The translations under genes and the position numbers were made by a program. The notes under the pieces are model-generated. The model worked only from the letters and a program-made list of their open reading frames with translations. It was not told the DNA's origin and ran no database searches. This document shows positions 1 to 10,081 of a stretch of 64,000 nucleotides of DNA, in pieces. Positions within the stretch are counted from its first letter, which is position 1. Every line of letters starts with the position of its first letter. The DNA comes from Tribonema minus (Eukaryota > Sar > Xanthophyceae > Tribonematales > Tribonemataceae): positions 91,522 to 155,521 of the forward strand of contig JAFCMP010000153.1 of assembly GCA_017506865.1 (NCBI GenBank). Direction: 5' to 3'.

Positions 1-61
1 CTCCACGAGATGCGGATAGGTATGTAGCTGTAGCATGTAGCACCATGGCGTAGCAGAGATC

Positions 62-3000
62 ATGAAAAGAATATCATGGCGGCGGCGGGAGGCCCGTATT
101 GCCAACTCTGAATCAGCGCAGAAATGCAAGGAATCCGATCTAGCGTGCGCACAAGCGCAGGATATTAGCACCAGTGCTGCAGATGGCAATGGCGCTTGTC
201 AACAGGACGATGGCACGAGTGGCAGCAGCAGAGCAACTGGAGACGGACGCGCAGCGCACAAACGCAAGAGGGTACAGAATGACGGTTGGTCAATTTCCGA
301 TCAAACAGGCGAAGGGGAGCACACGGGCGGGCAAAGTGCAGTCAAGCGCTCTAGAACAGGTCATAACAGTCTGGAACAGCAACGTCTGATGCTAGACGAC
401 GAAGCTGGAGGTGGAGGCAGTGCGGACCCGGAGTACAAGTGCAACTTATGCGACCTCGTGGTGAAGAAGGGCATGTCGCTGCTCTCGTTACAGCAGAGGT
501 TAAACGCCCACATCGCGGCGAAGCACCAGCGCAAACACCACAGTGGGACAGCAACAACGTTCCTGGAGCGCTCCGACCTCAGCACGTCGCACTTGCAAAC
601 CATCTACACCGAGTGTGCCTTGTGCAAAAACCTGTTTCATGCCAACAAGACATTCAGAGTGGACAGCAGCGATGCCAGCGCGGGCAAGCACTGCCGCAAA
701 TGCAGGCCTATCACTTCACCCGCTGCAGTGGCGGCAACATTGTCAACAACAGCATCAGCAGCACCGCTAGCACCTGATGCATCGACGGCAACAGCTACCA
801 CGTCGCTGCCACAGCAGCAACCGGCGTGCACACCCATCGGCAACCCCTACGCAAAGGGACCAACGCACGCGCAGCAGGCACCTGCTGCTCAGGCTGGTGG
901 CAGCAGCTCCTCCGGCAGCTCAAAGAGGCCGGAACGCGGGGGCAGCAGTGCTACACGAGGGGGTCGGGGTCGCAGTGGAGGGCGCGGACGTGGCAATGGA
1001 GGACGCGTTCGCAGCGGCAGCAATGATGCAGACATCAGCAGTAGCAGAGCGACTAGCGGCAGCAGAACCGGAGGCGGCAGCAGCAGCGGTGCCGGCGGCG
1101 GCAGTGCAGCCGGTACTAAGGACAGCGGCGCTGGCAACGGCCGCAGCAGTGATGCCAGCAGCCGCAGCGGCGGTGCTAGCAACAGCGGCAGTGGCGCGCG
1201 AACTCAAAACGGCCGCGGTGGCCGTGGCAGCGGTCGCAGCAGCGACAGCGGCGGACGAGGCTGTGGTCGTGGCGGCCGCGGCGGCGGCGGAGGGGGCCCC
1301 AGAGCGGCAGGTGCGGCGACAGCAGCGACAGCGCCAGGCCCTGCAGGCGCAGCAGGTGGGGCAGGTGGGCTTTTCACGTGGACCATCTCAACCCCCGCAG
1401 TCGCAGCAGTGCTTGACAGCATCAGCCTCGATGAGCTGTGCAAGCTGCAGTTCGCGACAACTAGAAGCCTTGCTAGACCACGCAATCGTCGCTATGTGGG
1501 AGCTGCACTGGAGAACGCAGCAACACATCTGTTGGCACACACAATGACGATGTTCGTCAATGCGGCGCGGGAGCCAGATTCCGCAGGGCGGGTGCAGCGA
1601 CTGCAAAGATCCACGATTCTACACCACCTCATGCCATCACTCATCACCTCCACCGATGGCGCACCTGGCATCACTCGCTCCGACAGAATCAGAATGTTGG
1701 CACGCGGTGAGCTTGACCGGTTGGTGCCAGCGCTCCTCGCACACGCGCGTGCGCACCGGCGCTGGCGCGCGCGCCAGCAAACGGAGGCAGCGATCAACGC
1801 CTACGTCCTACAGTGCATGGGCACACGGGGGGGGCTACAGCAGGCAGCGCGTTTCCTTCAGCCCAAAACGGTGGCGATACCTGATGATGACTGCTTTGCC
1901 GCCATGCAGTCCAAACACCCCCCCGCTGCGCCAGGGGAACAACTCCATGAGCTATCCGGCATGGTTGATCAGCTTGTGGCGAAAGCAGCCGACATGCCAG
2001 CAGAACTCAGCCTGTTACAGGGGGAGGGAATTGAGCCAGAGACGGTTGCCAAGCTCATCCAGCGAGCAAGCCCTTACAGTGGAGCAGGCCCATCGGGGCT
2101 GCGCTACAGCCACCTGCAGGATGCGCTACGCACAAGGGGACGGCATGAGTTTGCTGCTGTCCTCACACGGTGGCTTCAGACCGTTATGCGGGAGGCTGCG
2201 CGGCTGCCGGATGCCTTCTGGCAGTTGCATGGCGCGGGGCGCCTGACGCCACTTGCAGAACAACAGGAAGATGGTACAGCTAAGCAGCGGCCCATCGTTT
2301 GCGGCGAGGTGCTGCAGCGACTATGCACTTCGGTGTACGTGGCAGACCGCAAAGACTTCCTGGCGGAGCTCCTTGAGCCAGACGGGCAGTATGGGGTAGC
2401 CGTCTCAGCAGGAGCGGAGAAAGCGGCCATGGCCGGTAAACTCGCGTATGAGCTCGGTCACTGGCAGTTCATGCTGGACCTCAAGAATGCCTTCAACATG
2501 GTGTTCGTCCTGGCGGCAGCGGAATGGGTAGCAGCACAGCTGCCGGACTTCCTCGACTACTTCATCGGCACATACGTTCGCACTCGGCCACGCCTGCTGT
2601 TCCAGCACGTTGACGGCTCCACGCGCATCATCATGTCTCAGCGCGGGTTTAAGCAGGGGGACCCCGCGGCACCGATGCTCTTCTGCGGCGCCATTGCTCA
2701 GTGCTTGAAACGGTTCAATGAGGCGGCGGCTGCGCAGCGCGCGCGGAGGCGGATGGGCGCCTACATGGACGATGCCAACGTCCAAACAGGCGCTTGCACG
2801 CTGACTCAGGATGACATACAGGCGGTGGCGCAGCTCAAACAACACTTTGCGGAGGTGGGGCTGGAGCTAAACCTCACCAAGTCACGCGCGCTGCCTGGCA
2901 GGGGGCATGTGGTGACAGACCACGAGCGGCAACTGCTGCAGCAGCTGGGCGTTCAGCTAGTGGGGGATACGGATGAAAATCAGAACCGTGGAGCTGTGTT

Positions 3001-4309
3001 GCTGGGGGTGCCGGTGGGCCACAGCAGCTTTGTGGACGCATGGCTGCGCAGGGAAGCGGGTGCAGGCGGGGCAGGGGCTCGATTTGCAGAGCGATGCGCG
3101 CGCCTGACATCTCCGAGGGCTATGTTCAGGTTACTGCGCTACTGCGTGGTGCCTCGCATGACGTACTGCCTGCGCACCATTCCCACTACGCAGACAGCGC
3201 CAGCCGCCAAGGAGTGGGATCGGGTCACGCAGTGGGTGCTTGAGCACTCAATGGGCCTGCAGCCACCAGGCCAGACCTGGCGCCAGTTTGAGCAAAGTGG
3301 GGCCCACTTCCATCTGGCAGCGCACGGCCCAGCCTTACAGCAAGCGCGACTCCCAACACGGCATGGCGGCCTTGGCATTACCAGCGCCTGCGACATCGCT
3401 GATGCTGCGTATGTGGCGGGCACGTTGCAAGCGCTGCAACCAGCACTCTCTGGATGGGCGGGGGTGCTGCAGCAGGCGGCTCCTCAAGCGGCTGCAGACA
3501 ACGCTGCTGAGGATGCGGCAACACAAGCGACACCGGCAGCAGCGGCAGCAGCACCAGCACCAGCAGCATCAGCAGCGGCAACTGTTACAGCGGCAGCGGC
3601 GGTTGCCAGTGGAGGCGCGACCGCTCCGGCAGCGGCAACTGCATCAGCGGCTGGCCGCGCTTATGGCGCAGCCATTCCGGCAACACACGACGCAGCTGCC
3701 GCTGGATCAGGGGCCGCGGCGGCAGCACAGGCGGCACCAGCGGCAGCAGCAGCAGCGGCGGCGCACAGCGCAACTACTCCGGCGGCAGCAGCAGCGGCGG
3801 CAGCAGCAGCTGCTCCAGCATCAGAGGCTGCTGCAGCAGCGGCAGCACATGTTGCACCTCAAGTGGCCTCGGCGGCATCACTAACTGCAGCATCAACAGC
3901 AGCGGCTGCGGGCATAGGCAATACAGCTGCTACAGGCCCTACTAGCCTAAGGGCTGCTGCAGCACCTGCAACAGGAGCAGCGTCGGCAGGCGGCGCCGCA
4001 ACCGTGCCGGCTGCGACAGCGGCAATGGCGGTGGCAGCGGCCAATGCGGCAGGTGCTGCACCAACACCTGCGGCAGCAGCAACACCACTGGCAGCAGCAG
4101 CAACGGCAGGCGGCACAGCTGCAGCACCAGCGCACGCAGCAGCGGCAGCCGTCAATGCAGGCGTGCGCGTTCCACACCAGCAATGCTACAAGGCGCAGCA
4201 GCAGCAGAGGTGGCGCGCCTGCCCCTCATGCGGACGATCGCCACAGCTGCCACATCTCTACGTGCAGCAACAGGTGACAAGCTGGAACATATACTGCCAC
4301 CAGCGCTAA
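62..4309 (+). CDS. Retrotransposon ORF: zinc-finger-like motifs plus reverse transcriptase
   Basis: This 1415-codon frame contains two Cys/His clusters (CNLC from residue 127; CALC then CRKC around 185-215). A Gly/Arg/Ser-rich linker follows to about residue 430, then a reverse transcriptase. RT motifs: A is DLKNAFN with the catalytic Asp at residue 806, B is FKQGDP around 863-868, and C is YMDD at 901-904. These three carry the catalytic triad of polymerising RTs, so the RT core looks intact. Recognisable sequence ends near HGGLGITSACDIADA (about residue 1105). After that come some 250 Ala-rich residues from GCA/GCG repeats, where the true frame is probably lost, since the endonuclease continues in another frame. 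The start is the first ATG in the frame, and upstream sequence is too short to test it. Confidence 0.85.
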   Translation: MKRISWRRREARIANSESAQKCKESDLACAQAQDISTSAADGNGACQQDDGTSGSSRATGDGRAAHKRKRVQNDGWSISDQTGEGEHTGGQSAVKRSRTGHNSLEQQRLMLDDEAGGGGSADPEYKCNLCDLVVKKGMSLLSLQQRLNAHIAAKHQRKHHSGTATTFLERSDLSTSHLQTIYTECALCKNLFHANKTFRVDSSDASAGKHCRKCRPITSPAAVAATLSTTASAAPLAPDASTATATTSLPQQQPACTPIGNPYAKGPTHAQQAPAAQAGGSSSSGSSKRPERGGSSATRGGRGRSGGRGRGNGGRVRSGSNDADISSSRATSGSRTGGGSSSGAGGGSAAGTKDSGAGNGRSSDASSRSGGASNSGSGARTQNGRGGRGSGRSSDSGGRGCGRGGRGGGGGGPRAAGAATAATAPGPAGAAGGAGGLFTWTISTPAVAAVLDSISLDELCKLQFATTRSLARPRNRRYVGAALENAATHLLAHTMTMFVNAAREPDSAGRVQRLQRSTILHHLMPSLITSTDGAPGITRSDRIRMLARGELDRLVPALLAHARAHRRWRARQQTEAAINAYVLQCMGTRGGLQQAARFLQPKTVAIPDDDCFAAMQSKHPPAAPGEQLHELSGMVDQLVAKAADMPAELSLLQGEGIEPETVAKLIQRASPYSGAGPSGLRYSHLQDALRTRGRHEFAAVLTRWLQTVMREAARLPDAFWQLHGAGRLTPLAEQQEDGTAKQRPIVCGEVLQRLCTSVYVADRKDFLAELLEPDGQYGVAVSAGAEKAAMAGKLAYELGHWQFMLDLKNAFNMVFVLAAAEWVAAQLPDFLDYFIGTYVRTRPRLLFQHVDGSTRIIMSQRGFKQGDPAAPMLFCGAIAQCLKRFNEAAAAQRARRRMGAYMDDANVQTGACTLTQDDIQAVAQLKQHFAEVGLELNLTKSRALPGRGHVVTDHERQLLQQLGVQLVGDTDENQNRGAVLLGVPVGHSSFVDAWLRREAGAGGAGARFAERCARLTSPRAMFRLLRYCVVPRMTYCLRTIPTTQTAPAAKEWDRVTQWVLEHSMGLQPPGQTWRQFEQSGAHFHLAAHGPALQQARLPTRHGGLGITSACDIADAAYVAGTLQALQPALSGWAGVLQQAAPQAAADNAAEDAATQATPAAAAAAPAPAASAAATVTAAAAVASGGATAPAAATASAAGRAYGAAIPATHDAAAAGSGAAAAAQAAPAAAAAAAAHSATTPAAAAAAAAAAAPASEAAAAAAAHVAPQVASAASLTAASTAAAAGIGNTAATGPTSLRAAAAPATGAASAGGAATVPAATAAMAVAAANAAGAAPTPAAAATPLAAAATAGGTAAAPAHAAAAAVNAGVRVPHQQCYKAQQQQRWRACPSCGRSPQLPHLYVQQQVTSWNIYCHQR

Positions 4310-4434
4310 CGCCACTGCAGCAGCAACCACCTACGCAGCAGCCGCCGCTGCGGCCGACAGCAGGTGGTGGCACTGGTGCGGATGCTGCTTGCGTACTTGA
4401 CGCGCCAGTGCTCTGCAGTTGCAGTGTAGCCTGA
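4183..4434 (+). pseudogene. Frame-shifted middle segment of the retrotransposon ORF
   Basis: In a frame different from both neighbours, this segment reads EVARLPLMRTIATAATSLRA and a Gln/Pro-rich stretch before its stop. It looks like the continuation of the polyprotein between the Ala-rich region and the endonuclease part. Joining the three segments needs one frame change somewhere in 3480-4185 and another near 4400-4434. The assignment rests on protein-like character only. Confidence 0.5.
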
Positions 4435-5399
4435 AGCGCCCCAATCAGAGTGCGCTTGCAGATGCCGTCGCTACCGAGCTTGCAGATAAGGTGGAGGCGG
4501 ACCTGCAACAGCTGCCGCAGGGCACGCAACGCACGCAAGCACTTGCTCGATTCCGGTCGCAGCGCCACATGCACTCGATCGGCATGGCATTCCTCAACGA
4601 GCCCATGTACTCCACAACGGCTTCGTTCGATGGCCTATCCTGGCAGCTGGCCGTCAAACGCGCCATCGGAGTAGAGGAGCAGACGGCAGGCTGCAAGCTG
4701 TGCGGGAAATCGCCGGGCGGCACCCTGCATGCACGGCTGTGTCAAGCGCCACGCGTCAAGGCGCACGACACCATTGTCCACAATAGCGTCAAGAGGGCCA
4801 CGCAGCGCCTCCTGCGGCAATACCTCAAAACGGGACTGGTGGACGAGGACTACACGCCGTTTCTGGGGTCCGCCGGGCCGCCGGGGAGTCGCAGGATGGA
4901 CATCGTGCTGCCTGCCGACGCCTTCCCGGTGACCGGTTACGACGACCCGACACGCCACCTACCGCTCATGGTGGACGTTACCTGCTTCGAGGCACAGGTG
5001 GCGTCGCGGGCGGCGAAGACTGCAGCAGACCCCGAGCGATGCTGCCGCGACCAAGAGGCCGCCAAGACTACCCACTATTCTGGTCATTATGATCAGAATT
5101 GCTACAAACTTGCCACATTGGCAATAGGGTCATTTGGCAGCATCGGGGAGCAGGGGCGGAAGCTGCTGGAGGCTGTGGCGACGGAGTATGCCAGCAGGAT
5201 GTCAGTGCCCGGAGGAGCGCGCCCTAAAGCTCTCAAGGGCATCGCCCTGGCGCGCTTACGCTCGGCACTGTCGGCAGCGCTCCACATGGCGTACTCTGGC
5301 CGTGTCATGACACACATGGCAGAATCCAGGGGGGGGGGGCACATGGAGGAGGACGTAGGGGAGGACCCCGAGATGCCATTTGGCGGCGGCGGCGTTTGA
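4419..5399 (+). CDS. Retrotransposon ORF C-terminus: CCHC knuckle and restriction-like endonuclease
   Basis: This open frame of about 326 residues is the 3' part of the retrotransposon polyprotein. It has a CxxC...HxxxC knuckle (CKLCGK ... HARLC, about residues 92-108), the usual RT-associated zinc knuckle. A PD-(D/E)xK-like nuclease core follows: RMDIV with Asp at 161, then VDVTC with Asp at 186, a Lys-containing helix (SRAAKTAADP), and the conserved-looking stretch LAIGSFGSIGEQGRKLL. This order matches the endonuclease of R2/R4/NeSL-type elements, which nicks the target for target-primed reverse transcription. The first codon shown is not an ATG, so it is a continuation of the upstream frame, not an independent gene. 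A poly-G run near 5330-5340 is a likely slippage site. Confidence 0.75.
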   Translation: MQCSLKRPNQSALADAVATELADKVEADLQQLPQGTQRTQALARFRSQRHMHSIGMAFLNEPMYSTTASFDGLSWQLAVKRAIGVEEQTAGCKLCGKSPGGTLHARLCQAPRVKAHDTIVHNSVKRATQRLLRQYLKTGLVDEDYTPFLGSAGPPGSRRMDIVLPADAFPVTGYDDPTRHLPLMVDVTCFEAQVASRAAKTAADPERCCRDQEAAKTTHYSGHYDQNCYKLATLAIGSFGSIGEQGRKLLEAVATEYASRMSVPGGARPKALKGIALARLRSALSAALHMAYSGRVMTHMAESRGGGHMEEDVGEDPEMPFGGGGV

Positions 5400-5511
5400 G
5401 TGGTTGTCGTTGCGACACTTTCAGACTGTCATACGACATGTAGATTCCTTACAGCTAGATGCCAATCATCTGGGCTTTTTCGCGCCCTGAGCGAGAATTA
5501 ATAAAAAGTAC
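5400..5511 (+). other. 3' UTR and terminus of retrotransposon copy 1
   Basis: About 110 bp after the stop codon are shared with the other copies (CTGAGCGAGAATTAATAAAA just before the end) and stop at GTAC (5508-5511). Sequence beyond GTAC differs between copies, so this is the element's 3' boundary. Confidence 0.85.
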
Positions 5512-6672
5512 ATGAAGCTACTAGTATGCACGGATGGGAACCACTCACTCCTGACCGTCGCAGCACTCTCATCGCTGCACCACCACCATAATTGGCATGA
5601 CGCGCTCCGCAGCATGCCAGGTGGCAATGATCACGCTACAGTGTCACATGGGACAATAAACTGCGAGCACTCTGCCGGCGCACTTAGCGGCTGCCATGCC
5701 TTGAGGTCATGCCTTGAGGTCCTGGGTGTCTCAAACCCCAACACTTGCTGAACACTGAAACATCACCTTGCCGCAACGCCGGGAACGGTGCACCCTGCCG
5801 CAGCTGTGAGCGCTGACACGTCATTGTTGCGGCAGCGCTGTGATTGCTGACGCATCGCCTTGCCGCACTACCGTGACGCTCCATGCCATTGCGTCAGGCG
5901 GAAGAAGGTACATCCGGGTCTTTAGGCAGCAGCTTGGTGTTGCAATGTCATGATGGTGCAAGTTTGTGCTGCTGCTCATCCTATTTATCAGAGTTTGGCT
6001 GGTACGTTAGGTCCACGCATATGAACTGTTTTGAGTGCAAGATGACATGGGAAAGGCATCTGTACATTGGGCCTTTATAAAGACAAGTCAATACGTACAT
6101 TGGCTCAGCAGTGGGCACACATTGAAAAAAGAAAACACTCAGGCACACAATTGAAAAAAAAAGGGTAGCTTTCGAGCATCCAGCATAGTTTAAATCTTGC
6201 CAATTCAGGCCTTTTTCAGCTTTACAATTGAACCCCCGGGGTCTGGCCAGTATGCAAAGCACTACTTGTTGATGTCGGACTGAAGCGCTGCAATGAATGG
6301 TTCGTACATATGTTGTGCAAGTGCCCAGACATCCACCAAGATGTATGAACACGGACAAAACGCAATACACATGCATGATAATGAAACAGTGAATTCATTT
6401 TCAAGTTCAAGCTACTGTCATGTATGCGACAGGTTCACCACAACTGATGACACATGGCATTTTGCAATGTCCCTGTCGACACCTCCACCGTGACCGCCTG
6501 TGCTTGCAAGTGAAGATCGACAATATATTGCGAAGGTACTCTCAAGTTGTACATGTAGTCTACTCGCTGAGTGACTTCAAGTTGGAACCATGCCATCATG
6601 ATTGCCGCAAGCTGCTAGCTGCTGCGAACTGGGCGCCATGATATCTTGCGGTCTGAATGCTGCGGTTGCATT
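5512..6672. other. Non-coding stretch downstream of the element
   Basis: No supported gene is seen. Short open frames lack recognisable domains. The only interpretable item is the small retroelement remnant at 6062-6103. Confidence 0.5.
6062..6103 (+). mobile_element. SINE-like 3' remnant with 9-bp target duplication
   Basis: Positions 6071-6094 match the 3' tail of the short element at 15197 and 50836 (CTTTATAAA ... CAAGTC-ATAC). The remnant is flanked by the direct repeat GTACATTGG at 6062-6070 and 6095-6103, a clean 9-bp target-site duplication. Only 24 nt of the element were inserted. Confidence 0.8.
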
Positions 6673-9600
6673 TCATGCGGGTGCCAAAGTAGGTGCGAAT
6701 GAAGGGGCGGCGCTTGGTGCACCCGTGGGCCCCATCGTGCCGGCAGGGGCAGGGCTGGGGCCTTCGGTAGTAGCCTGAGGGGCGAGGTCTCCGCATTGCA
6801 GATTGCCGCCTTCGACCTGCAGCGCGGCGTACCTGCAATGCATGTCAACAAACAGAGTACTGTCAAGAGATATGTAAACATGGATCGGTTTGATCGTCAT
6901 AAAGTAATGTGAATACGGCCACTTCGCTGTGCAACAGTGCATACGGGTGCAGAAATTTGCATCATGCATATTATGGGGTACTACAGTACACTTCGAAGTA
7001 CAGAATATAGACACTTTACGGCGTACATCTGTAGGCTGTACACGCCGCCATCTATGTTGTCTGCCTGCAGCTCCTCCCCTCCCCTGTTTCGAGGCTTGTT
7101 TCCGCCAAAGTTTCACTGAAGCTACTTATGGCAGGCTGTACGCAAACATTAGAAATTTGCGCGATAGCTGGCTGGAAAGCTTGCCATTACCACTGCAAGT
7201 CGCAAAGAACACAGAGCAGCTGCAAACGGGACAAGAGTTGCTGCGTGCTCAGCTTTAATTAGTTCAGCCATTACTACCTTGATGTTGAAATTTGGAGTTC
7301 AAAGACCAAAAATAGAGTGCCATGATGCCAGCACCTTCACTATACATGAGTATCACATTCAAATGGTACCCACAGTAACTTGAAATTTACCCAGGCTCTG
7401 TGCTCGTGTAAATCAATTGCGTGCTGCAACGTCAGAGTCAATTCCGGTGTCTGCTCCACGCAAAAAAAACTTGTGGGCGAGTACATGCAGTGGGTTCACA
7501 TAGTCATGCTGATGTGCTGGTGCCTGACTGTCCTGCTGTAATGCTGCCTTATAATTTCCTGCAAAGCAAGCAGCTGTGCATGCATATGCTGATGCGATGT
7601 GCTACAAACTACGCAATGATGCTAGGAGTGATGCCATGCTCAGCATCATGTATGCAGGCATGCATCGCCCTCATGTATGGACCCTATTAGAAACCATAAA
7701 GCTCTACTTAGGTGACAAGGTGTGGTGAGCCGCAAGTGCCTTCCGGAGTCCACCAACAAGCGTGGTCGCCGCTGCTGCAGTCATTGGCCACGAGTCAAAT
7801 AATGCCATCAAATCTACAGTAGTCAAAAGTATTCAATGTGCAATTGTTTCCTGATCAAACAATTGCAGAAGGAGCTGGCCAACACCTCAGGTACCTCGCG
7901 CATAATTGCAATTGGCACTCCATTATTTCAAAAAAAAAGTTACGTGATGTTCCATTTCATGTGCGACTGTGCACATCTGCATGTGCATTTTTTGCAGCAA
8001 GTAATATACATAACCATGATGCCTAAGTTGCATCAGTAAAGACCCAAGCGAGACCACTTGCTTTGCTGACGTCTTCCTGTAACCACATCATGTCTGCTGC
8101 GAGTCCACCTACATCACGATCGTCAGACACACCATGCAAACTTGAACTGTGTACAGCCGCTACCATTTTGAATGCAACTTTGCTGAACGCGCAGGCTCAT
8201 CTGTCATAGTTCATGAGGCATGGTAAGGTACTCACAGGCAGGTTGTATAGTCGACAAAAGAGGGATCCAAGTTGGTCTCGTCGCAGCAAAACTTCGGAGA
8301 TGAGCACTGCACCGGACCCTGGGGAGCGTCTCTATACCCTGGCACATCATCGCGGAACCAGGTCTGGATGCTGTCGCACGTCAGCACCTTGGGTGGGGGG
8401 CCAGAAGACTTCATCATACCCAGGCACTGTGGGCAATGCGGCGCCTTCACCGACAAGCAGCCTTTGATCTCCGCAGCACAGAGGTCTGCACCAGGCGTCG
8501 GGAAGAGTTCGCGCTCCTGCACATATGTAGGATCCTGAGGAGGTCAAGTTGTACAACAGATGAAGAGTTGAATGAGCCAAATGATGACAGGACCCAAATA
8601 CTCGCGTTGCACAGTGTCAGGACAGCGTTCAATTTGGCTGTTGCAACTATTGTCAGCTATTGAAACAGCGCCCAGTTGCGCCAGTAGTCAAGGGAATATA
8701 CGGGCAGCGGGACCACGCACGAAGGGCTGTGAATGAGCTCGCAAATGCACTCAGCACGGTCCTCAGGCGGTCCTCAGGCGCAGACAAAGCAGATGTATAC
8801 TTCGAAGTATATAGATATGTTTGCATGTGTACTTTATTTACTTCCGCTGAAGGCAAGAACACTAGTGAAATATGCAACGCTCAGGCTTGCAGCTCAGATG
8901 TCCACGCAAAGAGTGTGCTGAAAGCGCACAAGCAGGCTGATACTACCTGAAAGCAAGCGCTACTTGATAGCACATTCACCCAGGCCACATACGGTTGTGC
9001 CTTCAGCTCCGGGGTCCTGGAGGACCTCGTCCGCCTTGGCCCCAGCACATACTTAGTCTAATACTTCGGAAGCACAGCCACAAGTGGAATATAATAAAAG
9101 TACTAGTCTTAGAAGTATGACCTAGGTCAAAGCCCTCGCTACGATAATTATAGTATCCCTACCAGAATGGGGCGCAGCCAGATACACCACGACCCGCTGC
9201 AATAAATTGCAACCCTAAACCTAGCAGCCGCTTTCCCCTTCAGCACCACTTCAGCCGGCCCGAAGTAAGTATACATATTTACTGCAGAACAGAAGCCCAG
9301 GGTTGCCACGAAGTAGGACCTCACTGGCCTGACCACCTTCAAGCATCTGCCACACTGTCAGGAGCTGGCAGGGTGCATCATAGCGCACACAAGTGGAGTG
9401 TGCAGCTTGTACATCGCACAGTGCCAAGACTACACAATAAAATAGCTGCTGTTGCATGATGTTGCAACGATCGCAGGCATACACTCTGTGTCACCTATCG
9501 AGATATTTGTTTCATTTATACAAGCACTCTATGATTTGAAGGAGGTCGTTCTGCTCAGCCGCTGGTTGCGTCATTTTGTGCAGCACCATGAGCACAGTGG

Positions 9601-10081
9601 TGGCATCCTCCTGATATCATGATGAAGCAAACACGGGGGAGTTCAATCTGTACTGAATCAATGAATCTCAGAGTGACTGAGTTTCAGAATCAGTCTGAAG
9701 TTGAAGATCAGCTCCGAATCGAAATTTCCAAACAGACTGGCAACAGTCTGCACACGTGTGATGGTCGCCTTGGGGCACCAGCACGCAGAAGTATGGCAAG
9801 AGTGGCTGTGCCAGAAACTTGGGCACTTCACATTGCACGCGTGGAGATTGGCTGCCTCACTACAACGGCCATCTACCAGAATCTTAAGTACACATGGTGC
9901 TTCTTGCACCCCTGATTCTCTTTGCAGGCCGCGTCAGCCAAGATGCTCTAGTGTGGCGTTGTGTGGCGTGCATGATGAGGGTGCGGGGTGAGTACTGGTC
10001 AGGACGGACCTGGTGAGCGAAGTAGGCGCTGACAGGCCCAGCCAAGCAGATGGTAGCGATGGCAGCGACGGCCACGCGCAT
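6673..10081 (-). CDS. Small secreted Cys-rich protein, three exons
   Basis: Exons on the minus strand: 10081-10010, 8516-8236 and 6832-6673, joined in phase to give 170 residues. Splice sites are CAG/GTCCGT, TGCAG/GAG, CCT/GTGAGT and TTGCAG/GTAC. Exon 1 encodes a classical signal peptide (MRVAVAAIATICLAGPVSA) cut near Ala19, so the protein should enter the secretory pathway. The middle holds about ten cysteines (DLCAAEIKGC, HCPQC, KFCCDE), suggesting disulphides, and the C-terminus is Pro/Ala/Ser-rich (GPSPAPAGTMGPTGAPSAAP), as in algal wall or matrix proteins. No family was recognised. The CC pattern is faintly pherophorin-like but the diagnostic spacing is missing. Intron 1 is about 1.5 kb and holds a retroelement tail, so a missed small exon is possible. 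Confidence 0.7.
9073..9103 (+). mobile_element. 3' tail of a second retroelement family (F2), copy a
   Basis: The sequence CACAGCCACAAGTGGAATAT followed by AATAAAAGTAC is shared exactly with 11732-11762 and diverges on both sides. It ends in an A-rich tail abutting GTAC, as the LINE family does. It lies in intron 1 of the secreted-protein gene. Confidence 0.55.

Larger units (their letters stand above)
1..5511 (+). mobile_element. Non-LTR retrotransposon, RLE type (copy 1, longest)
   Basis: This is the longest copy of a LINE-like element. It encodes zinc-finger-like motifs, a reverse transcriptase and a C-terminal restriction-like endonuclease, in the order expected of R2-type elements, and no apurinic endonuclease domain is visible. 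The 3' end after the coding region carries TTAATAAAAA followed by GTAC at 5508-5511. The same 3' end recurs at 12136-12432, 47707-47735 and 59366-59620, which defines the family and its 3' boundary. The 5' end is not seen and may lie left of the window. The coding region changes frame twice, so this copy is probably inactive unless these are assembly errors. Confidence 0.9.

Noticed and set aside
777-1547. Frame-shifted 256-codon frame inside the retrotransposon ORF
   Set aside because: It lies in the Gly/Ser/Arg low-complexity linker, where all frames are open. The real frame is fixed by zinc-finger-like and RT motifs on either side.
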